From: Bisporella sp. PMI_857
Taxonomy: Eukaryota > Ascomycota > Leotiomycetes > Helotiales > Helotiaceae
Assembly (NCBI GenBank): GCA_021307315.1
Contig: JAJSPD010000016.1
Coordinates: 434,001 to 498,000 of the forward strand
DNA length: 64,000 nt
Direction of reading: 5' to 3'
Shown here: positions 21,396-32,929 of the stretch, piece after piece
How positions within the stretch are numbered: position 1 is the stretch's first letter
Layout of the letters: the number at the start of each line of letters is the position of its first letter
Made by a program: the position numbers and the translations under genes
The notes under the pieces: generated by a model
Database searches by the model: none
What the model was told of the DNA's origin: nothing
The model's input: the letters and a program-made list of their open reading frames with translations, nothing else

Positions 21396-23398
21396 TGCTA
21401 ATTTCACAATTCCGTTCAGGAAGACACGGAACCACTCTCTCAGTCACTTACTGTTAATCACTAGTCTTAAATTTTCTTCTCTAAGGAAACGTATGCGTTA
21501 GAGCGATTACGCATATCACAAAATGCATGAGGTGCGTGCTGAATTTTGGCTGTGTTGAACAGTTTCCATTGTTAAAGTGAATGTTGTTGCTATGATTTAG
21601 TATGGTAGTGCTATAATAAAACGAGAGGATGGAAAGGCACAGATGGGCGTCGATTAGGATTTCCTGCATATAAGCTAATATGATTATTCAGATGATTAAG
21701 TCACAGAAGTAGCACATTGTCTCCAACTCCACCTGAACGATATCTCTTACTGTCTTGACCTTTGTTCTCTAAGGCTGTCGAATCCCCCCCTGTATGTATT
21801 GCAAAAAAGAGGAAATTTCGATAAGATCTTGCAGGTAAGAAGAGCTGTGAATAATAATAGAATGAGCCAAGGCTGTGAAAGGATTAGAAAGGAAATTCGC
21901 ATGTAAAAATCATGGTTTGCGAAATGCGTAGATACCGAGAATCTTTAATCCTTAAGACCATTTTAGGAGTGGCAATTTAAGATCTATCAGCCGATCCTAT
22001 CTTTGGCAAGGTTTCGAAATATAATTATAATGAAGGGGAAATGCGTATGTGTGTATATATTAAGGTTTATAGTGGCAAGGATTTGTTTGCATGCTCATTT
22101 AGGGAAAGCATTAAATTAATTAATGTTGTTGGGTGGTCAATGACCACTACTGTAATATAGAATTTACTGGTGCTGAAGAGAATGAAGACCACTTAAAATT
22201 AAGTAAAAGGCTGTTAATGGATGTATGCCATCTTTCCCACAGATTCTTACAAGTATCCGAAACGAGTTTTTTACTGCTAAGAGCAAATTTGTTAATATCA
22301 GAACTTAATCTTTGTTCACAGCGAGGTAGAAACAGATTGTTTCAAGTGTTTATTTGGGATTTGACAAGAGAGCATCTTATTAACAACGGCTACTAGAAGT
22401 TCTAGTGAGCAAAATTTAGAAGCGGTGACTATTTTGGTTCAGTGAGGATCAATATATAATGCTAGTGCAGTTTGGGTCTGTGGGATTCGTCTTATAAGCG
22501 GTTCCTCAAATTTAGAATCAGTAGTCTTATTGAGTGAGACGAATAAATGGCAAATGACCATCAATAGGTGCATACTTGTTTTCTATAACTAGATATAAGA
22601 TTATTTGTAGGCACATATATCAAATCATTGAATAAAGCTATAAATTTGTTGTCATAATCTCAACATCATCATATGTTGTTCTTTGCTGTTACGGATAGAA
22701 ATTTCTTGACCAATACTTCTCTTATTTTCTCTAGATGGGTAAATTTTAAGACTCAGATAAAAGGTGCTCCTCCACCTTACGAATAAACTCGGGGAACATT
22801 ATGGCGATGTAGTAGACTCATGACAATGGCCATGATTTCCACTTGGTTCTTGAGCAAAATAAAAGGGAAGCAGAGCTATAACTATTATAGTGCTTTTGGA
22901 GGTAGATAGATTATGGCTGTATGGCTGTACGGTATCCGTCTAGAATCTGACTGTGAAAGATGAGCATTGTTCTTTATTGTTGAAGGGATTTTCGGTAGAA
23001 ATTGTATATTAAGCATACATATGGATCATCTCCTGGACAGCATTTTACTGAACTGTAAATTCTGGAGATATGCCATACCTATGGAGGAGGGCGGCCCATA
23101 GGTTTTGAATGCCAATAAAATGCCTATACGTCAAATTGAGTTTTGTGATACTCCTGAGACATAGCACTTGCCATTTCTATCTTCCTCTATCGTGTCTTGA
23201 GAATTTTGCATGATAGTTCACCCCTGTAGTGTAAATGTCATGCACCAATATGCTGTGAAAGAACTTGATATTATTCTCGTCGCCACCATCTTTCTTCCTT
23301 CCATATATATTTTGTACAGTTTCCGAGCATCTGAGAGCTCCGCTTGCCTCAATCTAATGTTTTCAAGCCGTCCATAATGTCATCCTCTTGTAATCTCC
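21396..23398. other. Long AT-rich intergenic stretch, no gene seen
   Basis: About 2 kb of AT-rich sequence. The longest frame (22133-22396) has no family signature. It could be old, mutated repeat DNA, but no boundaries or duplications are visible by eye. Confidence 0.5.
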
Positions 23399-23807
23399 TC
23401 ATGGCCGGGTAATCCTGACACCCTCCTTCCCCGTCCTCAAAAATGAACCATTGCATTCCTCATATGCGCGTCCCGCACCGAACCCAGCACCTACAAACGC
23501 TGGCCATGCGCGGCGCTTGAATAGAAGGACGGAGAAAACGACGCCGAAACCGAGACCAAGTGATGAACGAATTAGGAGGGAAGAGAGACAGCGGTCCCAC
23601 TGTAAACATCAGCCATTGAGCTCCAAAATATATAGCTAAAATATTATTGCGCAGAGATAATCTCTGTGGCTCTGCTCAGGATTCCACTATCGGGTCATAC
23701 GCGTCCCAAAAAAAAGGGAAGAGAGATACCTTCTCGTTCAATAGAGCTTCAGAAACAGGTTTGCTTGGTCTCGCGACAGCGGGTGAGGTAGCTGGTGTGT
23801 CGGACAT
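23399..23807 (-). CDS. MIC10: MICOS complex subunit Mic10
   Basis: A small inner mitochondrial membrane protein that oligomerises to bend cristae junctions. Two exons (23807-23730 and 23599-23399) with a 130-bp phase-0 intron give about 92 residues. Exon 1 is MSDTPATSPAVARPSKPVSE; exon 2 opens with WDRCLSSLLIRSSLGLGFG. The two hairpin transmembrane segments each hold the glycine motif needed for oligomerisation: GLGFGVVFSVLLF and GAGFGAGRAYEEC. The matching intron and both Gly motifs make the call firm. The gene is divergent from URB2, with only about 330 bp between start codons. Confidence 0.93.
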
Positions 23808-24133
23808 GGTGCACCTTCAATCACATATTAGTTTTCAATTGCAGATTAGTGGGACGAATTGACGGACCGGGATGTGTGTATAGGTGGTAGGGCAATGTCA
23901 GATGTGCTTTTGAAGCTTTTTGAGAACATGTTGGGTGACGTTCCGAGATGTTCCTGAGTGTGGTGTTTAGTGTTTTCTGGGGTGCGGTTATTCAGAAAGC
24001 CAAGTAGTGAAGGGCGGTGAATAGAGAAGCTAAAAGTATTTGGAGGAGCGGCAGTATTTTGTACGCCCGGAAAAAAGTTGAAGGGGAACATGAGCTGTCG
24101 ATTCATGAGAATTGGGCCGCACTTGTCTATATA

Positions 24134-27100
24134 ATGGTAAATGAGAGTTACTTGACATCACAATAGAGAATACCGCTGATATTAACTCTTCAGGCATCCA
24201 AATCTCGTGTTGCACAGGAAAAGTTGGTCCAGCTGGAGAAAAGCAATGCACCATTCGAGGACCAGCTCCAGGAAGCTGCGAAGTTTCTTGGATTCGATTT
24301 TATTAATGCTGGCAGAGTATCGATAGATGCTTTCGAATCTAGAGAAAAGGAAAGAACTTGTGCTGTGTTTGGAAAAGAGGAATGGCTGTTGAAGTGGCTA
24401 CTGAAAAAGCTACAGTCCCCAAAGGATGATAGACCAAGGCATGCTCATATCGCATCCTGGCGGCCAATTTGCTGATGAATGTGTATAGGAAACTAGTGGC
24501 ATCATGGGCGCTTCTTACACACCTTATGCGGACGTTACCACTACCGACTACAGCTCGTATACTCGTTGAAAAAAGGTTTATGCCAATTCTGCGACAAACT
24601 CTGGAAGAAGCACAGAAGAGGGTGAATACTAGTAGGATAGAGAATCCTGGGGAAATTATCGACTCCTTTAAAGAAAGCTCGTCTAGGAAATCCAAGAAGA
24701 GAAAACGATCGGGAGAGCTCGTAGACCCCATTTATTCGAGAAGAGAAGAAGTTGAACTTTTGGACGCCATTTATGCAACAATTTTGACGGCCACAGCAGC
24801 CACAGAAATACCTGCGGACGAAGGTCCCAGTGCTGCATTTTCGGCAGAGTATATGAAAGCTGTTCTTACCACCACAAGTGAAGAATCCGCCAAGATACTA
24901 GGACTATGGCTGTTTTTCTCCAATTCTGTCGTAGTCAATGACGCTCTGACGAATATTGATATGAAGAAATGGTTATCTCCATTTTTCAAGATATGGGAGC
25001 TCCGTTCCAAAGGAGCAGAAGACTTAGTGCAATTCTCTCTACACTGTACTCAGCATATTTTACCAATACTACGAACACTTAGGCGAGTTAATAGCGCGGC
25101 AGAAATTTGGACACCAGAACTGGAGAAATTGCTGGCAAAGAACATTATGATTCCGGCCAAGGCATCCTACTCAGGAACTGCGGAGACGGATCCTGACTCA
25201 GATCTTTTGAACATATTAACGAGGCTGGCCGTCATTCTTGATGCAGATAACGCTACAGTTCTTTTTGGCATTGCAATCGCATCAATTCAACTACAGTCGA
25301 ACCGCCGACGCCGTCCGGAAGACGAGTCATGGCTTCAGGCTGTTTTTATAGCTTTAAAAAGTGCTATGCCGCCCCAGCGATTACAGGAAAATGCTCAAGC
25401 TATCAAAGATATGCTTTCCTATGCCATCACTAATAAGGTTACGCTTGAGTTACCAGTATTGCGCTCAATTGTTGTGGAGTATGCCATCCCAGGTTCAAAA
25501 ACTAATTGGACACTTTTGTCTACAATTGTTAAATTAGATGCCAACACCTTCCTCATTGGTGTGGAGGGGGAAGATTTACTACAAGAAGTTCTGAAGCGTA
25601 TAACCTCAGCATCTCTTGAGGCAGACTGGGTTGCTGAATCTACTCGAAAGATCGTTTGTGACGTGGCCGTTGACTTAATGGGTGAATTTGCAAAGGCAAG
25701 AGATCTTTCTGGCTTTTTGCGACACTGGTACAATCAGATCGTGATGTTTGAGAACTCTCGACCTGATTCTGATATCTCATTAGCAGGATTTTTTAGCACC
25801 TGGGAGAGCGATGGTCTACAAGCAAAGCTCAAGGATCTCTTGGAGCCTTCATTAACTGTCCACCAGGTCACGCAGGTTTTGGACTGGCTATCTGCAGAAG
25901 TGCAAGAGAACTCTAATGCCGTTTGTCTCATCCTGGAAGCAATTGCTGGCTCAATTAGCAAGGAAAATTTTGTAGATGCTGTTGGTACCCGTCTCTATCA
26001 TGTTATGTTTGATGGTGGTCTATCAGAGAATCTCGGTATAAGATACAAATGGCGTTCGTGGAGGCTTCTGTCAAGATGTTTATCTTGGTTGCAACCATCC
26101 CATCTGGACGAGATATCTGAGCTTTGGGCAAGCCAGGGAAAGCGGTTCGATATTTTAACCGACCGAAATAGCAGTGAACATTTTCTTATGGATGTTGGAA
26201 ATACAAGTGCTCAATTGGAGGCTTTGGAGTCCTTACGCTGCGGATGCGTTGCGTGGAGTGTGGCGCCTGAGCAGAGCCAGATGCAAAGCCTTGCTAAAGA
26301 AGCTATGCTGGCCTTTTTGCCATGCGTGGCGCGAGATGTCAGCTCGTTCCTCGTCAGTCTTCAAGGTCCCAATTCATGTTACCTTGGAGATGAACTATGT
26401 AACTATGATAAAGACACATTGGTTCGAGGTTCTGGCTGGATAATGTGGGCGTCAATAGATTCTGTGTTTGTCGAGAATCCGCAAGTACTAAAGTAAGAAT
26501 GACAAACTGACCCTTAAATTCGTTTAGCTAACAGTTTTAGGATTGCAAAGGAGCTACCAGGTGATCTCTTTTCGGAAATGCTGGAAAAGCTCTTCTGGAT
26601 TGTCTCTGCGCGGCCTAACCTGCCAGACGCGCCTTACGGGGGCAGCAATGATTGGCTATATCTCAACAAAGGTTATTTTGTTAACTTGTGGTACTCTTTA
26701 TTGAGCCAAGATATTGTTCAGAATGACGAACGACTGATTGGTAAGCAGTCTAATAATGAAACCTTGAAATTTCCTAACGCTCATGTAGGAACCATTATTG
26801 ATGTATTGTTATCTAATCAAACTCATCGTTCAAATGCCCTGGTTAATGCTCCGGCAAACAACAGCCTTGCTGTCCAATCACTTCTGGGTTTGCCTATCGA
26901 CGTGTTCTCTAGAAAGCAAAGAGAACGCATTCTAAAATCTTGGCTCCCAGATGGCTTGCAAGAAAAGGACCCCGGTCTGTCATACGATAACACAGCCCTA
27001 GATCCCCTTGTACTGAGCCTAAAAATCAAGATAATGAGCCGCCCGGCTTTCTATGAAGTATGTTGAGAGATTACCTACATTACTGTATTGCAGTTTGCTG

Positions 27101-28844
27101 ACAAATCTAGGGTTCTAAGTACAATGACCTGGTTTGCCTGGCAGATGCTATCGCCAGCTCAAATTTACCGAATCTGCAAACCAATACCCGTTTGTTTAAA
27201 GAGCTCATCAGTTTGACTCTTAGGTGAGCCTTTCACTTCGTTTTAAATGCTTCCAACTAAACTATACAGCTACGTTAATGCGAATCTTTCCCAATCTCGG
27301 AACCGAACTTATGCAGAAGAAGCCCTTGAATACCTAAAGAAAAATATCAAGAAAAAAGTAGATGATGACGATAAAAGAAAAGACAAATGGTCATATGCCA
27401 CGGTTGCACTACTCGAAGTGACACTCAACTCTTTTGCTGCCAAACGTAATGCTCTTGATGAGCTTGGTATTCTCAGTAGCGGTGATATGGCTTCTATGAC
27501 AGAGTCATTCCGCCGCGCTTTATTGAAACAACTTGAAAGAAGTATCAAGAAGGCAAAGAAGCATACTGGAGACGAACAATTTCGGCTGATTGATTTTATC
27601 ATTGATGCATTGACTGCTGTTGGGGTGGACGAGGTCAAACTAGCCGCTCTATCTAATGATGCGAAAAACTTCGCTTTATCCCTTGATATGTCAGAGAGTG
27701 ATCTGGGGAGTCGGATCAGCAACTTCTTTTCTACACATGTTAGAAACGAAGATGGTGAGATTATTGACACAAGAATCGGCGGAGATGTTGCGAGTGTATC
27801 CAGTCGGCATGCATTGATAAAGAGATTGGAAGCAGCTCTTGATGGCAAGGATCAAGATGATCGATTAGAGATCTTAGAATCGCTATATAGAGGATCATCC
27901 TTAGTCGACCAACTCGACACCTTGCTGGCCGCGAAGAACATTATCGCATCATGTAAAGGTACCAAACCACGCCTAGTGTGCAAGATTCCACTAATGTCAT
28001 TCAGATTCTCGAATTGTAGAAGACGATTCATTTGATTTATCTTCAGCTTATTCCGAGCTTTGCAAACACATGTTGCAAGCTAAGGGATATCGACAATTCG
28101 CTATCATTACAGAAACCATGGAGATGATCCTCCGCACTAAGGTAATAAAAATTGTTCTAATAATATTCATTTACTTACGGCCCACAGGGCCGTGCAGTTT
28201 CACAATGGAATATTGACAGCACGCTCGGAGGCATAACCATCATGTGCTCCCGTATTGCTCCTGCTCTGCGCTGTCAGCGAGCCGGCAATATTTACCTGCA
28301 TCTCTGCCGCCTCCTTCAAATAATTCTGATCTCCTACCGACTGAAACTACAAGGTCACTTCCACCTCGTAGTTCAAGCCATGCAATCTCTCCTTCGCTGT
28401 CTCTTCACACCTCTCGCACATTTAACAGCCCAATCCGCCAAAATCTTCGCTTCACCATCCTGGTTGCCCAGATCATCAACTCACCAACTTGGTCCCCGCC
28501 ATGCAGTAGCCTTCACTCGTCTCGTAACACTTATCTGCAATCCCACTGTCTCATCCGTCACTCGTTCACAGCACAACGACCTTACTTCTGCTACCGATAA
28601 GGCAAAGGGGATAGCAGGTCAGCATATGCAGTACGTACTATCTACTTACATAAGATTAAGACTTGATATGAAGATGGCACCTGCCGTTAGAGAACAGATA
28701 ACACCAGGAATATACGCGATCTTTGATACTACAACGAAGGAGTTGCGTAGGGCAATCAGCGAAGGGTTGGATGGCAGTGGAAGAGCAGAATTTAGGAGCC
28801 TGTATACGGATTACACGAAGTTTGGGAAGTGGAAAGGTGCTTGA
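24134..28844 (+). CDS. URB2: Nucleolar pre-ribosomal protein Urb2/Npa2
   Basis: Part of the early pre-60S Npa1 complex that folds 27S pre-rRNA in the nucleolus. Exons from the clear part: 24194-24437, 24488-26492, 26541-27057, 27111-27223, 27270-27958, 28020-28141, 28188-28844; phases close. The N-terminal exon has the family-like EEWLLKWLLKKLQ, and the C-terminal Urb2 domain includes EQITPGIYAIFD and FRSLYTDYTKFGKW. The protein is about 1,450 residues, in line with fungal Urb2. Two oddities: the start seems to be a lone ATG (24134-24136) just before an intron at 24137-24193, and the next intron (24438-24487) would be a 50-bp GC-AG intron; otherwise a one-base frameshift is needed there. Confidence 0.85.
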
Positions 28845-29303
28845 GAGTGAGTCTGTGATGGCTCCCTTGTACTATCATTCCATCATGAAAGCTGTTTAGT
28901 GGATGATACATTTACTACATGATTCTGCTTGCACATCGCAAGACAGTGCCATAATAGATTCTTAATGAATTCAAAGGGTCATATTTCCTACACACAATTC
29001 TGCAAAGGATAATATCTGGACTGCTAGAAATATAAGCATCACATGATATCACGGCAGTTAGGGGACGTATTCATCTATGTGTTTCTGCTTATCTGTAAAA
29101 ACGTATGTACACATCTAGTCACTCTCCCTTCAAAATCCCAGTTCACATCTCGTTTTTGTCCTTTTTTCAATATTTATTACTACAAAAGTCTAACATAGGC
29201 GAAAAGAGAATATGTCAAAAAAGATTTCGTAGCCCATCTGACACAGTTCACGCTCACGCATCTTGATAAGAGCACTAGTTCATTCTCTCATAAGAAATGA
29301 TGT
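28845..29303. other. Intergenic, convergent 3' ends
   Basis: Lies between the stop of URB2 (plus) and the proposed stop of the 2EXR gene (minus). It is AT-rich with no gene seen and probably holds both 3' untranslated regions. Confidence 0.5.
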
Positions 29304-30800
29304 CTAGCATCTGTGGCAAAGGGTGATGGTGACTTGGGATTCATATTGAGATCCCTCCACTGCTAGGTCGCAAGTAAACGCATTATCCATGACATCTTAC
29401 CATAAATTTTCTCCATACTCTCAATTGGAAACGTCACCCACTGAACAATAAGCACATTCTTCCTGATGTCCCCCGCAAACCTCTTCTGTCTTTCTGAATT
29501 AGAAGCCCACGTTAAATCAACATCCGCCTCACCACCCTCTATCTCGAGCTCAGGCTAGTTTGCCGGTCCATCTTACAAGTTTGAAAGACCACTTTGGGAG
29601 TTTGTAGGGGGCTACTGCAGTGATCGCTTTGCCACAACCTTTTTGAATTTTTGCGGATCTGGCGTGGGCTCTAAAGCTCCATAAGCTGTCATCCTTGCCA
29701 AACAACCGTATATGATTTCAGGGTCCTTTTCGCCCCAAAAATTCTTGTCCAGTAATCGCTGTACAACTTCAATAATGGCATTTCTTTTAGTCCGGAGCGT
29801 GCTTCGATGGGCGTTGTCGGTCGGCATGATACTGTCGATGTCATAGAGTGAAAATCCCTCCAAACGATACAGTGGAACAACATTACGAATATCGATCGTC
29901 CAAGATGGGATGCCTCCTTTTGTTCTGCGCGCAGTGGGGAGGTAGAAGCACACTCTCTCGATATCCTTGAAAAATGGTATACGTTTGGCCATCCAGCCAG
30001 CAAGATTAGAGGGTACTGTAACACTCTTAACATCCAAATTTTGGTAAGATCTGAGCGCTTTGAGATATCCCAAACCGCGGATGTGTAGGGTATCAATATC
30101 GTTATCGATATAGGCATTGTTAGAAGGGTGTACGCCAATGCTAGTAGGCAGCTTGCGGTCCTTATAGATTAGACTGTAGTTATTTAGACCCTCCTTGCGT
30201 GCTTCGTGGCAGGTTTGCAGGATAGCTGGGATATCAGCAACGAGTCTCCAACTTGGAGGGTTGGTTTCAGACAACTTTTCTGTCTCTCTAGAGGTGAACT
30301 GGATCTGAATGATTCGAGGTTTAGGGGCAAACTTCCACTGATTGAAGTCAGCAGATGATTATGATACAAGCCTATAACACCCACAATTTTTAGCCGCATC
30401 TCAGCTGGCAACTTTGGAAAGAGGTGAAAATCTCCGAGAGGAGCTTGAATAGGGAGACCATTTTTGACACTGGAAGGTAGATTGATGAGAGCACTTTCTT
30501 CGTCAGCTTTGCTTAGTTATGAAGGATATGTTGTTTTGATGGGAATACTGCTTCTTGGTCTTCCTAGAAGTAGCCTTATTGGCACTTGAAGATTGGCTGA
30601 TGGAAGTCCTATTGTGATCAGCTCTACTTGCCCTTAATGAACATACCATTTTTATGGTCTTACTGCTTCTTGGTATTCCTCGCCATATTTTTCTCGAGCA
30701 TCATGCTGCTGAACGTTTCAACGCGTGAGTTCTGATGTTGGAATTGAGTTGTGACAGAGACAGAGCTGGGAGTCGCCGCAGGAAAACAGTTTGCAGACAT
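29304..30800 (-). CDS. 2EXR-domain protein
   Basis: A member of a large fungal family of unknown function. Five exons are proposed. The first (from 30800, MSANCFPAATPSSVSVTTQF) is Ser/Thr-rich and less certain. The family signature appears as FPKLPAEMRLKI, an intron of 53 bp, then WKFAPKPRIIQIQF; the intron splits the conserved I-W of the domain, as often seen. The body continues through CHEARKEGLNNYSL and DTLHIRGLG. The main frame stops at 29612, but a GTTGTG donor and an AG at 29563 join in phase to an open stretch with GDIRKNVLIVQWVTFP, and a last intron leads to a stop at 29304. I prefer this longer form. No catalytic residues are known for the family. Confidence 0.75.
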
Positions 30801-31551
30801 GGTAAATTGGCCCTAGGCTTTCTCCTCACTTGCTGGGGTTTCCCTAGCCTGATGCATTCACTCAAGCACTACGTGTTTAGCCGTTTTTCTTAGACATAAA
30901 ATGAGAGTGTGGATCATTCGAGGCGGTCAATAAAAGTTTGCTGAAGTCACGCTTTCCTTCAGTATAATTGAAATGAGTCTTATCTCTCCAAGGGAGATAC
31001 AATGCCTCACCAGTTTTTTTTATTTTTAAAAAAACAAATATTCTCGCAATGAGGAACTTTAACCACATCCAGCACATTGGCAGCACGTCCCGTAGCCCTC
31101 TCTATAATGGGGTATTTATTGATTGCTGGGTTCGTGTATTAATTGATGAGATTGCCGTAAGGAGGTTTAACATAAGATCTATGGATACATTCCTTTGAAC
31201 GCCGCAAAGGCATTGAAAGCCATAAGCAAATCACGAGGATGGTCTTAGTGATTTAATCAATACAGCATATTTCCATGAGTTTCTCAAATATCTAATTTTT
31301 CTGCATGAGATTTACGCCACTAAATTTCACAGACTTATCGATTTGAAGCTTGAGCATACTTCCTAAACCTTTACAAATAAAGATACCATTATTCATATAT
31401 GGAAAACCCATCCATTATTTCAATATCCTAGTTTTGGATTTTCCCGCGGCCGTGGATGGCTCACAGCTGGGGAGTATTACCAAATAGATAAGTGACGTAT
31501 CTTGAATTGGATTAGCAGTCTCACTCTATTATGAATTGATGGTAACAAAGC
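30801..31551. other. Intergenic, no gene seen
   Basis: Upstream of the 2EXR gene and downstream of the decayed reductase. Sequence is AT-rich; a short minus frame at 30877-31086 has no family content. Confidence 0.45.
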
Positions 31552-32360
31552 TTACGCCTCGGGGATTCTCGCGCCTTGAACGTCCGCAGCTTCTATTAGT
31601 GATCTTAGTTCCTTGTTCTCAGAATCACTTAGCTTTACGCTAGCAGCATTCGTGTTTTCCTCTAGATACTTAATCGTCTTTGGCTGCACGACAAAGTCAA
31701 CTCGATACTACATCAACCGCAAGTTCTACATACCCAGGAATAAGGAAGATATCATCTCCTTGCGCCAGCAACTATGCTAAGCACAGCTGACCCGCAGTAG
31801 CGCCCTTCCCCTGTGCAATATCCTCAAACTTCTGCAAGATGTCTAAATTCTTGGAGAAATTGTCTCCCATAAACCGGGGTGTTATCTTTCGGAGATCGCT
31901 ATCTTCAAAGTCCTCTGGCTTTCAATATACTCTAGTCATGAGGCCACGACCTAACGGAGAATAGGCTACAAGAGCTACGCCGAGCTCTCGTGCCGTTCTT
32001 AGGACCGCGTTAGAGGGATCTTCGATTGCTATTTCAAAGGGACTGTATTCCATTTGCAAGGCGTGGATTTGATGCACTGCACTTCCGCAGCGGAGGGTCG
32101 CAGCAGAGATTTCTGATATGCCCAAGTATTTCATCTTCCCTTGCCTATTACATTGTCAGACTCTGCTTCTTTATCATCTAAGAGAAAAGTAGAGAAGTAT
32201 ACCTTTTCAACTCAACCATCGCCTCAATAGTTTTCTCGACCGGTGTCTTCATGTCCACACGATGGCAATAATACAGATCGATAAAATCAACACCTAAGCG
32301 CTTCAAGCTCTTCTCGCATGCTTGATTCACATATTCGGGATCGCTGCGGATGGTAATGCT
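31552..32360 (-). pseudogene. Decayed aldo-keto reductase
   Basis: On the minus strand the reading follows an aldo-keto reductase from the middle of the barrel: [20 protein letters not shown] (the catalytic His), [44 protein letters not shown], then FMGDNFSKNL and a C-terminus KTIKYLEENTNAASVKLSDS ending at 31552. Two in-frame stops interrupt it, near 31922 (after MTRVY) and near 31780, where LCLA-stop-LLAQG replaces the usual Trp codon. The last intron no longer closes in phase. The N-terminal third, with the catalytic Asp, Tyr and Lys, is absent upstream of about 32360. It is related to, but clearly different from, the intact reductase at 16997. Confidence 0.85.
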
Positions 32361-32929
32361 TCTAGCTTAATACTGTGGCGAGGGCTGCCCTTGTTTCCAC
32401 ATTACAAATCTATGGGAAGTTATCCATATTACTGGTCTTCATATTAGAAATTTAGTTTCTCGCTGGCTGTCCAGGTTATCTTAGAGACTAGCCAAGGCAA
32501 TGAATGGATCGATACCTGGACTATCCCTAATATGGGACAATTTTGTTGTAAACACTAACTTCTTCAAGAAGCTTAAGCGAACCCCCTTAAAAATGGATTG
32601 GCGAGATCGTCTATTTGTGTATTGGTAAGCAGTACAATTCGGAGTTGAGCTGGAGAACTCCCTGACTACCCTCAACTTACAGCACTTTAACTATGGGTTT
32701 CCATTTACCTTTTCGAGGCACTGCTCTCTCAGAAATTCTTCCTGATTCTTCTATAGCATCATTTAGTCTGGAGTAGAAGAGTCGCTGAAGCGCAAGAATG
32801 GCTTAGATTGTAACCTCGAGCACGGCTAATGCGCCAAGCATGGTGATTTTCAGCACTAGCTCGCTGGCTGGAAGCGTTTGTTGATCCAAAAGTCCAATAC
32901 TTAGATCATGGGGAAATGGGCCTTAGAAA
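32361..32929. other. Intergenic between two pseudogenes
   Basis: No readable gene. It may contain unrecognisable remains of the missing 5' part of the decayed reductase. Confidence 0.4.

Noticed and set aside
22133..22396. 87-residue plus frame in AT-rich DNA
   Set aside because: Composition is that of random AT-rich sequence and no motif was seen.
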